Source: Actinomycetota bacterium (GTDB lineage Bacteria; Actinomycetota; Acidimicrobiia; Acidimicrobiales; Ilumatobacteraceae). From it: a DNA stretch of 34,294 nt. The position numbers were made by a program, and so were the translations under genes. The stretch's first letter is position 1. Every line of letters starts with the position of its first letter. The stretch covers positions 1 to 34,294 of the forward strand of contig CAUJET010000138.1 of the NCBI GenBank assembly GCA_963169665.1, in the 5' to 3' direction. Shown piece by piece: positions 24,124 to 31,030 of this stretch. Under the pieces are notes generated by a model. The model worked only from the letters and a program-made list of their open reading frames with translations. It was not told where the DNA came from and did no database searches.

Positions 24124-24576
24124 ATGAGGTACCGATGGGTGAGTGACGACAACGAGCCCGGCCACCACTACTTGAAGCTGGCACCGATACCCCAGCGTTG
24201 GATACCGGACTTCCGTCATCGTTGGAGCGATTGGCTTGATGGCCGCAGGAACCTGCGTCGCGCGACCGAACAGGATCTTGCGGCTGACGAGATCCGAGCC
24301 TGGCTCACGTCCGTCCTCGCGCCCGAAGGCTCTGTGCACTCGTTCTCGCATGTTCGCCGGAAGGATCAGGTCGACTTCGTCGTCCACTACCGGGAGCGTC
24401 GCCGGGAACTCGCGTTCTGGCCGGTTCGGGCTTGGCCCGGGATCGATCCCCGGGACGAACTGGCGGGCGACTTGCTGGAAGCGCTCCAGGATCCGAACGA
24501 GTCTGATCCTCTCTCCTTCTCGTTGGGTAGCTACGCCGAGCAGAGCGAGTTCGATCGACCCGATCCGGCGGGCTAG
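24124..24576 (+). CDS. Hypothetical soluble protein
   Basis: The 150-residue protein starts MRYRWVSDDNEPGHHYLKLAP and is rich in Arg and Trp (RHRWSDWLDGRRNLRRAT, RRRELAFWPVRAWPG). It has no signal peptide or membrane segment and no family I recognise. It is the only ORF between sites S2 and S3 but reads opposite to the orientation of those sites, unlike its neighbours. Confidence 0.5.
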   Translation: MRYRWVSDDNEPGHHYLKLAPIPQRWIPDFRHRWSDWLDGRRNLRRATEQDLAADEIRAWLTSVLAPEGSVHSFSHVRRKDQVDFVVHYRERRRELAFWPVRAWPGIDPRDELAGDLLEALQDPNESDPLSFSLGSYAEQSEFDRPDPAG

Positions 24577-24598
24577 GACCATCGTCTAGGCGCGACCC

Positions 24599-24610
24599 GA
24601 TCGGCAGATC
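24599..24610 (-). repeat. Cassette-type site S3
   Basis: GATCGGCAGATC overlaps the palindrome CTGACCGGTCAG (24610-24621) and lies within ACCCG (24595-24599) / CGGGT (24623-24627). It is 33 nt past the stop of the next minus-strand gene. Confidence 0.65.
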
Positions 24611-24642
24611 TGACCGGTCAGCCGGGTTGAGGCTGCGCGCCG

Positions 24643-24933
24643 CTAGCCCTCATCTGGGAGCTGTCGGTCACCGTCATAGCCGAGGTCGTCCTCCCCTTGG
24701 GGCACCTCGTACATCGTCCACCCGCCCGGCGTGTCGAGGAAGCGGAACGCCTTGGCCAGCGCGAGGGTTTGCTCTGCGGCGTCACCCGACGACGAAGTGG
24801 TCGCAACGGTAATGGCGCGCAAGATTGCGATCTTCGCCTCATGTCGTGCACTCGCAAGCTCGGCGTCTCTCGCCAACTCTTCAACGCTCGGAGACTCAGC
24901 GGGAGCGGTCCAATCCATCACTCGAACCAGCAT
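24643..24933 (-). CDS. Small hypothetical protein
   Basis: The 96-residue soluble protein has a helical N-terminal part (SVEELARDAELASARHEAKIAILRAITVA) and ends with a Gly/Asp-rich tail (FLDTPGGWTMYEVPQGEDDLGYDGDRQLPDEG). Not recognised; the size and acidity would suit a small immunity or accessory protein, but this is only a guess. It is the single ORF between sites S3 and S4 and is read in site orientation. Confidence 0.5.
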   Translation of the reverse strand: MLVRVMDWTAPAESPSVEELARDAELASARHEAKIAILRAITVATTSSSGDAAEQTLALAKAFRFLDTPGGWTMYEVPQGEDDLGYDGDRQLPDEG

Positions 24934-24988
24934 GGCACTCCGCAGCCGAGCCCGTCGCTCGATCTACCGACAAGCCCTGACAGCCGGC

Positions 24989-25000
24989 AGATCGGCAGTT
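24989..25000 (-). repeat. Cassette-type site S4
   Basis: AGATCGGCAGTT overlaps the stop codon of the next gene. The region folds as CTGAC-A-GCC (24977-24985), an 8-nt loop and GGC-A-GTTAG (24994-25002). Confidence 0.65.
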
Positions 25001-25286
25001 AGCGCGCGTCGTTGAACTCGGACCACCAAGCCGTGTAGTCGGCGACCGTGAACAGATAGGTCGAAGGGTTGAGCACGTCGGCACAGTCCTGGAGGCGCCT
25101 CATTGCAAGCACTGCAACCTTGTCGCCGTCACTCACCACCTGGTGCGTTGCCCATGCCTTCGCCATCTCTGGGTGGATTCGCTGTTCAGCGAGGAGCGAC
25201 AGCACGTGGCCGATTGATGCGCGGGAGGAATCCGTAGGGGCGCCCCACTCGGGCCATTGGTCGCGGGTCTCGGGAGTCCACGCCAC
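24999..25286 (-). CDS. Small hypothetical protein beside the phosphotransferase module
   Basis: The 95-residue soluble protein (from the GTG at 25286) includes WGAPTDSSRASIGHVLSLLAEQRIHPEMAKAWATHQVV and ends FTVADYTAWWSEFNDAR. No family recognised. A longer reading from 25322 would run through the inverted repeat that starts at 25292, so the shorter form is preferred. Its stop codon lies in site S4. Confidence 0.5.
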   Translation of the reverse strand: MAWTPETRDQWPEWGAPTDSSRASIGHVLSLLAEQRIHPEMAKAWATHQVVSDGDKVAVLAMRRLQDCADVLNPSTYLFTVADYTAWWSEFNDAR

Positions 25287-25291
25287 CCGCC

Positions 25292-25345
25292 CAGATTGCC
25301 CGGTATGTGCGCTCCCGTGCAAGCAATCTGCACAGGTTCTTGATG
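25292..25345 (+). repeat. Left 54-bp inverted repeat of the phosphotransferase-recombinase module
   Basis: It pairs with 27274-27327: the 17-mer TGCCCGGTATGTGCGCT is perfect (25297-25313); the remainder shows 28 of 37 matches, including GGTTCTTGATG. Total about 45 of 54. Confidence 0.75.
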
Positions 25346-25360
25346 CCTGGCGGGTGGGGG

Positions 25361-25366
25361 CAGACT
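25361..25366 (+). promoter_or_regulatory. Possible -10 box of the phosphotransferase gene
   Basis: CAGACT lies 6 nt before GTG 25373; TTGATG at 25340-25345, within the inverted repeat, is 15 nt further upstream and could be the -35 element. Confidence 0.3.
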
Positions 25367-25372
25367 GGGTTC

Positions 25373-26278
25373 GTGGACGAGGGCCAGCGTGCGTCGATGA
25401 TGCGGTCGTCCGCCCCGTCGGCTGAGACGTTGGCGTGGGTGTGTGAGCTGCTCGACGCCACTTCCACGGTGGACGTCGCAGCGATGCCCGGTGGGTCAGC
25501 GGCGGCGATGCATCGTGTGCGGGTGTCGCTCCGTTCGGGCGGTGAGGCCGAGGTGGCGTTGCGTCGGTACGTGCTCACGGATCCGGCGGACGCACCGGCG
25601 GTGGCTCGGTGGGAGGCGAACGCGCTCGGTCTGGCCGGCCGGGTGAGCGTGCCGACACCTGAGCTGCTCGGTGCTGACGTGGATGGTGATCGGGCGGATG
25701 TCCCGGCGATCGTGATGTCGCTGTTGCCGGGTCGGCCGGTGTGGGAGACCAGTCGTGGTCGGGAGTGGGTGTCGCAGGTGGTTGACGCGATGCTCGCCTT
25801 GCACGAGATCGATCCTGCGGGCGTGGAGCTCGCGCCGTTCCGACGGTATGTGCAGACGGCGTGGTGGAAGCCGCCGCGGTGGACGAATCGGCCGGAGCTG
25901 TGGGAGCGGGCGATGGAGCTGTTCGAGGGTCCGGGGCCGACCTCGATGACGGGGTTCATTCACCGTGACTTCAATCCGGGCAACGTGTTGTGGGTCCGTG
26001 ACCGGCTGAGCGGGTTGGTGGATTGGCAGACGGCCTGTGTCGGGCCGCGCTCGATCGACCCGGCGCATTGCCGGTTGAACCTGTTCCGGTATCAGCCGCA
26101 GCTGGCCGACGAGCTGCTGAAGGTGTGGGAGGAACGCTCCGGGTTGACGTTCGATCGGTGGGCGGACCTCGTGAGCATTCTCGGCGATCTCGATCAGATC
26201 GGTCGGCGTCGCCAGGCGAACGAGTCGACGTTCTGGATCGAGCGTGCGATCGAGCAGGCCGTCGCCGAACTCACCTGA
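25373..26278 (+). CDS. Aminoglycoside/macrolide phosphotransferase-family (APH) protein
   Basis: The 301-residue protein has the APH-type kinase fold. The Brenner motif is FIHRDFNPGNVLW (catalytic Asp, metal-binding Asn), and the DFG-equivalent is GLVDWQTACVGP. The N-terminal lobe has alternating strands (RVRVSLRSGGEAEVALRRYV) and a hinge-like VMSLLPGRPVWE. Members phosphorylate antibiotics, small metabolites or act as kinases of unknown target, so resistance cannot be claimed from this sequence. GTG 25373 is favoured by a -10-like box 6 nt upstream; ATG 25397 is an alternative. It converges with the recombinase gene, with 9 nt between the stops. Both genes lie inside the same pair of inverted repeats, which suggests joint transfer. 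Confidence 0.82.
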   Translation: MDEGQRASMMRSSAPSAETLAWVCELLDATSTVDVAAMPGGSAAAMHRVRVSLRSGGEAEVALRRYVLTDPADAPAVARWEANALGLAGRVSVPTPELLGADVDGDRADVPAIVMSLLPGRPVWETSRGREWVSQVVDAMLALHEIDPAGVELAPFRRYVQTAWWKPPRWTNRPELWERAMELFEGPGPTSMTGFIHRDFNPGNVLWVRDRLSGLVDWQTACVGPRSIDPAHCRLNLFRYQPQLADELLKVWEERSGLTFDRWADLVSILGDLDQIGRRRQANESTFWIERAIEQAVAELT

Positions 26279-26296
26279 GCCCGACGGTCAGCGGGC
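26279..26296. terminator. Hairpin shared by convergent genes
   Basis: GCCCG-(8 nt)-CGGGC starts directly after the phosphotransferase stop and overlaps the recombinase stop. It may end transcripts from both sides. Confidence 0.45.
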
Positions 26297-27208
26297 GGCG
26301 CCGGCGATGAAGGTGGACACGATGTAGGTGGCGTGCCGGTCGAGTGACACTCGGGCGCGGTCGTAGCGCATCGTGGTGCGCGGGTCGGCGTGCGAGGCGG
26401 CTTCTTGGACGTCGCGCAGCGGGACGCCGGCGTCGAGCGCGGCGGTGATGAACCCGTGTCGCAGAGTGTGGGGTCCGATCTTCTTGTTGATCCCGGCCGC
26501 TTTGCCGATGCGACGCACGATCCGGGCGGCAGCGTGCCGGTCGAGGCGTTCACCGTCATTGCCGAGCAGGACCGGTCCCTCGAACCGTTCACCAATCGCG
26601 AGATCGACCGCTCGGGCGGTGCGCGGCGCCATCGGCATCGTCACGGTCTTGCCGCCCTTGCGCAGCACGGTCAGCGTGCGGTGTCCGCGTTCCATGCCGA
26701 GCTGCTCGATGTTCGCCCCGGCCGCTTCCGAGACGCGGAGCCCGTTCATCGCCAACAACGCGATCAACGCATGATCGCGGGCGCCGGCCAGACCGGCGGC
26801 GACGAGCATCGCACCGAGCTCGTTGCGGTCGAGCCCGACCGCATGAGACTCGTAGTCCAGGCGGGGCCGGCGGACATGCACTGCCGGGGAGTGCTCGATC
26901 AGGCCTTCCTGCTCGGCGTATCGGTAGAAGCACGTCACCGTGCACAGCCGGCGAGCGATCGTCGCCCTCGACCGGCCCTTGGCCTCGAGATCACGGGCGA
27001 AGGCTTCGATGTGAACCCGCTTCGAGGCGAACAGGTGCAGCTCGAGATCTCGGCACCAGATCGCGAACTGGCGCAGATCCAACGCGTACGCGTCACGTGT
27101 CAGGCCGGAGTAGCCGGACAAGAACCCGGCCAGAGCGAGTGCTTCGGGATCGGTGAACACCTCCTCGCGAGGGCGAACCAGTTCGGATGAGATGACGGTG
27201 TCGGACAT
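26288..27208 (-). CDS. XerD-like tyrosine recombinase
   Basis: The 306-residue protein has an N-terminal SAM-like core-binding domain (FLSGYSGLTRDAYALDLRQFAIWC... to about residue 115) and a catalytic domain with Arg in MNGLRVSEAAG, Lys in RKGGKTVTMP, HTLRHGF, His in SHADPRTTMRY and a C-terminal Tyr (most likely in TTMRYDRA). Length and layout are those of XerC/D proteins and of actinobacterial transposon recombinases. The additional segment that marks integron integrases between the second and third catalytic patches is not evident. ATG 27208 has a perfect Shine-Dalgarno sequence 8 nt upstream, which is unusual in this window. It probably acts on the inverted repeats flanking its module, or on the cassette-type sites. 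Confidence 0.9.
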   Translation of the reverse strand: MSDTVISSELVRPREEVFTDPEALALAGFLSGYSGLTRDAYALDLRQFAIWCRDLELHLFASKRVHIEAFARDLEAKGRSRATIARRLCTVTCFYRYAEQEGLIEHSPAVHVRRPRLDYESHAVGLDRNELGAMLVAAGLAGARDHALIALLAMNGLRVSEAAGANIEQLGMERGHRTLTVLRKGGKTVTMPMAPRTARAVDLAIGERFEGPVLLGNDGERLDRHAAARIVRRIGKAAGINKKIGPHTLRHGFITAALDAGVPLRDVQEAASHADPRTTMRYDRARVSLDRHATYIVSTFIAGAAR

Positions 27209-27216
27209 GGCAGAGG

Positions 27217-27224
27217 ACCTCCTT
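27217..27224 (-). promoter_or_regulatory. Perfect Shine-Dalgarno sequence of the recombinase
   Basis: On the minus strand AAGGAGGT stands 8 nt before the ATG at 27208 and fixes the start of the XerD-like gene. Confidence 0.8.
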
Positions 27225-27273
27225 GGTCGGTAGCCATGAGCCGTCCGCCAACCAGCGCTATTCGCAGCAAGGC

Positions 27274-27327
27274 CATCAAGAACCCGTCCAGATCGCTTGC
27301 CATACAGCGCACATACCGGGCACTCTG
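27274..27327 (-). repeat. Right 54-bp inverted repeat of the phosphotransferase-recombinase module
   Basis: Reverse complement of 25292-25345 with about 45 of 54 matches; AGCGCACATACCGGGCA (27306-27322) is the perfect part. It lies between the recombinase and the lipoprotein gene at 27377. Confidence 0.75.
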
Positions 27328-27376
27328 CGCTGTCAACCATGGGAACCATTGGTGACGACCGATCGTCGAACTCGCT

Positions 27377-28408
27377 ATGAAGATCCCACGGTTCACCGTC
27401 GCTGTTGTGGGGGCGCTCACCGTGGGTTCGGCCTTCTTGGCCGGCTGCGGCTCCGATTCCGGAGGGGGTGGGGATTGCAGCGGAGGCGTGTTCCTGCTTG
27501 GGCGGGTGTACGACGTGGAGAACTTCAATGACGGTGTCCTTGAAGCGGCCGACCTCGGCCCGGTCCTGGGTGTCGTGCAACGCAACGTCGCCTGCCCGGG
27601 TCGCGATGGCGAAGCAGGCGAAGTGCCCGTCGGCACGGAACTCCGCACCATCCAGGGGATCGATCCAGGGATCGGCTTCGCTGCCGAGATCGACGGGCGT
27701 GTCCGCGTCTTTCGTTCGTACAACCCGCCGACCGACCTCGCCATCGAGCAGCTGCTCCCTCTCGACGATGTCATCGAGATCGGCCTCAACTCCGCCTATG
27801 ACGGCGACACTCGCTGGGCGACGATCGACGATCCCGGTCAGATCGCAGCGGTCCTCGACGCGGCACGTACCGCACCGATCGTGGAATCCCCGATCGAGGA
27901 TGCGATCCGACCGGGCTTGAAGACGGTGTTCGAGATCGTCCGCAGCGACGGGTTGCGGACTCGCACCGTGTACACCATCGATCGACGCCTGCTCTCGGAC
28001 CGCCGAGTTGACCGGAGCGGATGGACTGCCCGCGAGCTCCCCGGTTCGGTCGCAGCAATCATCGACACTGCGCTCGATGCCGCACCGCTGCCACGGCCTC
28101 GAGATGGGTTGGAACTCGTTGGCAGGTCTGGAACCGCCGACGTGCTCGACCCGGCCGCATGTCGGTTGGACCGGCCGCAACTTGCCGCGGTCGCCGAGGA
28201 ACGCCTCGTGATCGGCGGCTCACGATCCGGTGGGATCACGTTCGCAATCGTCTCGGGCCCCGACATCGAGGGTTACGCCGTCGACGATGAAGCGATCGGT
28301 GACGGTATCCCGCTCCCCGATGCCGCGGGCCCGGTCCTCATCGAGCTGTGGTCGATGAACCTCGGCACCTCGTTCTGTTCGGTGATCGACGTCGAGGGGC
28401 CACCGTGA
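27377..28408 (+). CDS. Lipoprotein, paralogue of the gene at 20749
   Basis: The 343-residue protein has a lipoprotein signal (RFTVAVVGALTVGSAFLAGC) and then CGSDSGGGGDCSGG. It aligns over its full length with the minus-strand protein at 20749-21777, including four conserved cysteine positions (GGDCS, ACPG, AACRLD, SFCSV). The upstream regions are also related: both have GGGAACCA(C/T)TG(A/G)TGA followed by CGATCGTC within 45 nt of the ATG, so promoter and gene seem to have been duplicated together. No family recognised. The gene starts 50 nt beyond the right inverted repeat of the phosphotransferase module. Confidence 0.75.
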   Translation: MKIPRFTVAVVGALTVGSAFLAGCGSDSGGGGDCSGGVFLLGRVYDVENFNDGVLEAADLGPVLGVVQRNVACPGRDGEAGEVPVGTELRTIQGIDPGIGFAAEIDGRVRVFRSYNPPTDLAIEQLLPLDDVIEIGLNSAYDGDTRWATIDDPGQIAAVLDAARTAPIVESPIEDAIRPGLKTVFEIVRSDGLRTRTVYTIDRRLLSDRRVDRSGWTARELPGSVAAIIDTALDAAPLPRPRDGLELVGRSGTADVLDPAACRLDRPQLAAVAEERLVIGGSRSGGITFAIVSGPDIEGYAVDDEAIGDGIPLPDAAGPVLIELWSMNLGTSFCSVIDVEGPP

Positions 28409-28484
28409 TGTCAGCAACGGGACTCAACACTTCCTCGACACGAGCAATTGCGGTGAGAGATCCACAGCACGAATCGTTGGTGGC

Positions 28485-28886
28485 GTGAGGAGCCGAGCGA
28501 GCGTGCTGTCGCTGTTGGCGGCGGTCTGCGGCTGCTGTCTCGCGGTTGCGGGTTGCGCCGCTCAAGAGGACTCGTACGGGCCGCTGGTCGGTGTTCGCGA
28601 TGGGGACATCCACAACGTGTACGTCAGGCTCTTCTGCGGGGCGGACTACCTCGACGTCGTCGTCAATGACATCGGGTGGCGAGCAGAGGAGTTGACTGGC
28701 GACCAGCGCGGCTGGATCCCACGGGAATGGGCGGATGCCGCACGCACGGTCGACGGGGTATCGGACATGTTGATGGTGGAGCTCAGGATGGAGTCCAACG
28801 GTTCCCGGCTGATCGCCACGGCGAAGGGCAGGACCGTGGTGTACCGACCGGTGACATCGGAGGATCCACCCAACGAGTGTGAGTGA
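28485..28886 (+). CDS. Small lipoprotein
   Basis: The 133-residue protein starts with GTG and has a clear lipoprotein signal (RSRASVLSLLAAVCGCCLAVAGC). The mature part (YGPLVGVRDGDIHNVYVRLFCGADYLDVVVNDIGW ... VVYRPVTSEDPPNECE) looks beta-rich, with two more cysteines. It is unknown. The start is 76 nt after the previous lipoprotein gene, and its stop is 54 nt before the next, all on the plus strand, so the three lipoprotein genes may form an operon. Confidence 0.65.
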   Translation: MRSRASVLSLLAAVCGCCLAVAGCAAQEDSYGPLVGVRDGDIHNVYVRLFCGADYLDVVVNDIGWRAEELTGDQRGWIPREWADAARTVDGVSDMLMVELRMESNGSRLIATAKGRTVVYRPVTSEDPPNECE

Positions 28887-28939
28887 GCGAAGTCACCACG
28901 CCCCTGCCTCCAGCACGCGTGCCGAGCAAAGCTCTAGGC

Positions 28940-29317
28940 ATGCATCCGTCCGGAGTCGCGTTGCGTTCGCCGTTGCTGCTTGCAGCGCTGCTGTTCGCAA
29001 GCCTGGCGGCATCCTGTGGCGAGGAAGGCTCGTCTGGGGCGGACGCAGCCTTCTGCACCCGAGCAATCGAGGCTGTGGAGGGCGCATCCGATCCTTCGGA
29101 TGGAGCCCAGGTCGCGCTAGCGCTCAGGGACGTCGACGTCCGGGGACTCGACGAGGGCGATCAGCGGGCGTTCTCTGGGATGGTCTCGGCCTTCGAGAGT
29201 GCGGTCGAAGCGTTCAACAACGGCTCGAGCCAGAGCGGCTGGACGACGGGATACATCTCCGACTTGATTGGACGCTTGTGCGGCGTCACTCCTCTCGGCC
29301 TCTCAGTCGTTCCCTAG
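28940..29317 (+). CDS. Small lipoprotein
   Basis: The 125-residue protein has a signal peptide with lipobox-like LAASC at about residue 26 (MHPSGVALRSPLLLAALLFA then SLAASCGEE). Two further cysteines (AFCTRA, RLCGVT) and a helical body rich in Asp/Ala (AIEAVEGASDPSDGAQVALALRD is part of it) follow. ATG 28940 is preferred because the longer frame from GTG 28883 puts 19 extra residues before the signal; that GTG does overlap the previous stop by 4 nt, so it remains possible. Unknown function. A site-like motif (T0) follows its stop by 14 nt. Confidence 0.6.
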   Translation: MHPSGVALRSPLLLAALLFASLAASCGEEGSSGADAAFCTRAIEAVEGASDPSDGAQVALALRDVDVRGLDEGDQRAFSGMVSAFESAVEAFNNGSSQSGWTTGYISDLIGRLCGVTPLGLSVVP

Positions 29318-29330
29318 ATCCGGGAGCACC

Positions 29331-29342
29331 GAACTGCCGGTC
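29331..29342 (+). repeat. Cassette-type site T0
   Basis: GAACTGCCGGTC, a divergent copy, begins 14 nt after the plus-strand stop at 29317; ACCG/CGGT arms (29328-29331, 29338-29341) can pair. Confidence 0.45.
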
Positions 29343-29425
29343 GCCACGGGACCAGGGGCTTGCACTTGCCGCCCGGTCCGGGCACTACGAGCGGTCGGCC
29401 GCGGAGCTACATGGTGGCCCCGATG

Positions 29426-30025
29426 TCAGTTCTGGACATCCTCGATGGTGACGCGATCGGCTATCTGGTTCGGTGCGGTCACGACACTGATGAAAGCTTC
29501 GGCCGAACCGATAGGCCGAACGAAGACGCCGCGCAGGGACCCGACGGCGGTGAACTCGGACCGAGGTGACGAACCCCATGTGAACGGCGTCAGGAACAAC
29601 AAGAACTCGACGTCGTCGGAGATCACGCGTTGATCGACTCTCGCCGCGTCGACGTCCGAGAACACGGTGGCGAGGTCGAACTGGTCGGACACGTCACCCG
29701 AGAGTCGTTGTTGGACGGCCATCGTGAACACGCTCGTGTCCGAGTTGGGATCGCCCCCGCCCGTCGGCAGGGGCCTGTTCTGGTTCACCAAGCGTGCAAC
29801 GACCACGGCACTGGCACCGGCCCGAAGCTCACTGATCGACGAAGGCTCGTCGGCCTCCTCGGCCGGTTGTGGCTCGATCTGGACCGTCGCGTTCTCGTGC
29901 GGCGACTCATGTGCCTCCGTCGCGTCGCTGCACGCCGTCGCAACGAGCCCCACGAGGAGAGCGAGAAACCAACGCCTCCTCACGTCAACGAGGGACCCCG
30001 ATCTCCGCGTTCGTGTCTGCCCCAC
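29426..30025 (-). CDS. Putative lipoprotein
   Basis: The 199-residue protein has a long basic N-terminus (MGQTRTRRSGSLVDVRRRW), a hydrophobic core (FLALLVGLVATAC) and a Cys at about residue 32. The mature part is acidic first (EPQPAEEADEPSS), then has strands such as ASAVVVARLVNQN, FDLATVFSDVD and VEFLLFLTPF. No family recognised. A TACTCT box 6 nt before GTG 30025 supports this start; GTG 29983 would give a shorter signal peptide. It reads opposite to the orientation of the flanking T0 and T1 sites. Confidence 0.6.
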   Translation of the reverse strand: MGQTRTRRSGSLVDVRRRWFLALLVGLVATACSDATEAHESPHENATVQIEPQPAEEADEPSSISELRAGASAVVVARLVNQNRPLPTGGGDPNSDTSVFTMAVQQRLSGDVSDQFDLATVFSDVDAARVDQRVISDDVEFLLFLTPFTWGSSPRSEFTAVGSLRGVFVRPIGSAEAFISVVTAPNQIADRVTIEDVQN

Positions 30026-30031
30026 GGAGCG

Positions 30032-30037
30032 AGAGTA
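30032..30037 (-). promoter_or_regulatory. Possible -10 box of the lipoprotein gene
   Basis: On the minus strand TACTCT lies 6 nt before GTG 30025, again the leaderless arrangement. Confidence 0.35.
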
Positions 30038-30112
30038 ACAGTGGAAAAGATGACCAAAACGTCGTCGCAGCGGGCAGTTGCGAACGCACGGGAAGGGCCA
30101 GAACTCGCGCCG

Positions 30113-30124
30113 GATCTGCCGATC
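30113..30124 (+). repeat. Cassette-type site T1
   Basis: GATCTGCCGATC, the full consensus form, with GATC/GATC arms around TGCC. It lies between two minus-strand genes. Confidence 0.6.
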
Positions 30125-30176
30125 GGGACGACCTCGATGCCCAGCCGTGGGCGGATGTTCCGAGCGCCTGAGGGCT

Positions 30177-30485
30177 CTAGTCCTGCACCCAGAGAAGTGG
30201 GATCAAGCTCACGAGACAGGCGACCGTCGCCGCCAGACAGGCAAGTGCCACAAGGAAGAGGCCACCCGAGTTTGGTCGCCTCATGACGTACCTCGTCGCA
30301 GCCAACACCAATGCCAGGCATGTCATCGCGGCCGCAACGAACCAAGCGCTCAGTCCGACGTGGTCGACGTTGAAAGCAGCCCATACAGCGGCGAAGAAGG
30401 CATAGCCGAACAGCAGCGCGCACACCGCCGTGAACACATACCCAAGGAAACGCAGGAGCGGGGAGGGTGCCCCGGGCCTCAACAT
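30177..30485 (-). CDS. Small integral membrane protein
   Basis: The 102-residue protein consists mainly of three to four hydrophobic segments: LGYVFTAVCALLFGYAFFAAVWAAF, AWFVAAAMTCLALVLAAT and LFLVALACLAATVACLVSLIPLLW. ATG 30485 is preferred, as the longer frame (ATG 30548) runs through repeat site T3. If that ATG is used, the protein gains a charged 21-residue N-terminus (MSATAEQYGRSERRSLLDIP). Unknown function; could be an immunity-type or holin-like membrane protein, without specific support. Confidence 0.6.
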   Translation of the reverse strand: MLRPGAPSPLLRFLGYVFTAVCALLFGYAFFAAVWAAFNVDHVGLSAWFVAAAMTCLALVLAATRYVMRRPNSGGLFLVALACLAATVACLVSLIPLLWVQD

Positions 30486-30502
30486 GGTGGGAATGTCTAG
30501 CA

Positions 30503-30542
30503 GCGACCGGCGCTCCGATCTGCCGTACTGCTCGGCGGTTGC
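30503..30542 (+). repeat. Cassette-type site T3 with flanking imperfect dyad
   Basis: The core GATCTGCCGTAC (30517-30528) sits inside GCGACCGGCG (30503-30512) / CGGCGGTTGC (30533-30542), which match at 8 of 10 positions as inverted repeat. Confidence 0.6.
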
Positions 30543-30574
30543 ACTCATGCGTAGGACCGCTGCAGGATCTCCCC

Positions 30575-30910
30575 GTGATTGACGTCGCCTTCGTCCACGA
30601 TGAGGAGCTCAACTTCGAGGGACTCCTTCTCCGCGACCGGGGCTCTGACGACACGTTCGAGATTCAGCGTTCCATCGAGTTCGACGAGCAAGACGTGGCT
30701 CTGGGAATGGACACCTACTGTCTCGTCTGGCACGGAGCCACCCACTACGGCGGGATCGTCGAATGGGCCACCGACGGCAACTCCTTCACGGTCCACCTGA
30801 GCAACGATGCCCAGGCGGAGCTCGGCCTGCCGCCATTGCTTGCCTTCTCTCTCGACGCCGAGAGCGTTGCCGTAGTGCGCCGGCATCTGCCGACTCTTTG
30901 TTGCGCCTGA
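30575..30910 (+). CDS. Immunity protein Imm10-like
   Basis: The 111-residue soluble protein contains EIQRSIEFDEQDVALGMDTYCL, then GGIVEW and LSNDAQAELGLP. This order resembles the Imm10 family of immunity proteins found with polymorphic toxins and as orphan copies. Such proteins bind and neutralise a cognate toxin in the cytosol. No toxin gene is adjacent, so it would be an orphan that protects against toxins of other strains. GTG 30575 is chosen because CAGGAT lies 6 nt upstream (leaderless pattern) and because the family sequence starts there; the upstream frame crosses site T3. The family call is from memory of the pattern and should be treated as probable. Confidence 0.65.
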   Translation: MIDVAFVHDEELNFEGLLLRDRGSDDTFEIQRSIEFDEQDVALGMDTYCLVWHGATHYGGIVEWATDGNSFTVHLSNDAQAELGLPPLLAFSLDAESVAVVRRHLPTLCCA

Positions 30911-30940
30911 CGGTGGTCCTCGCCGCGAGCCGCTGACGCT

Positions 30941-30983
30941 CGGACCCCGTTCGGCAGCCCGTCCAGATCTGCCGATCGGTCCG
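30941..30983 (+). repeat. Cassette-type site T2 with nested hairpin
   Basis: The core GATCTGCCGATC (30966-30977) lies in a nested structure: CGGACC (30941-30946) / GGTCCG (30978-30983) outside and CGGCAG (30952-30957) / CTGCCG (30969-30974) inside, with unequal 5-nt and 3-nt bulges. It follows the immunity gene stop by 30 nt. Confidence 0.7.
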
Positions 30984-31030
30984 CCTTCCGTCTGGCAGTC
31001 TTCGAGCGTGAATTCGTCGGCCATGGTCGG

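Noticed and set aside
28879..29451. 190-residue plus-strand frame overlapping the small lipoprotein gene
   Set aside because: Arg-rich shadow frame; the other frame has a signal peptide and lipobox.
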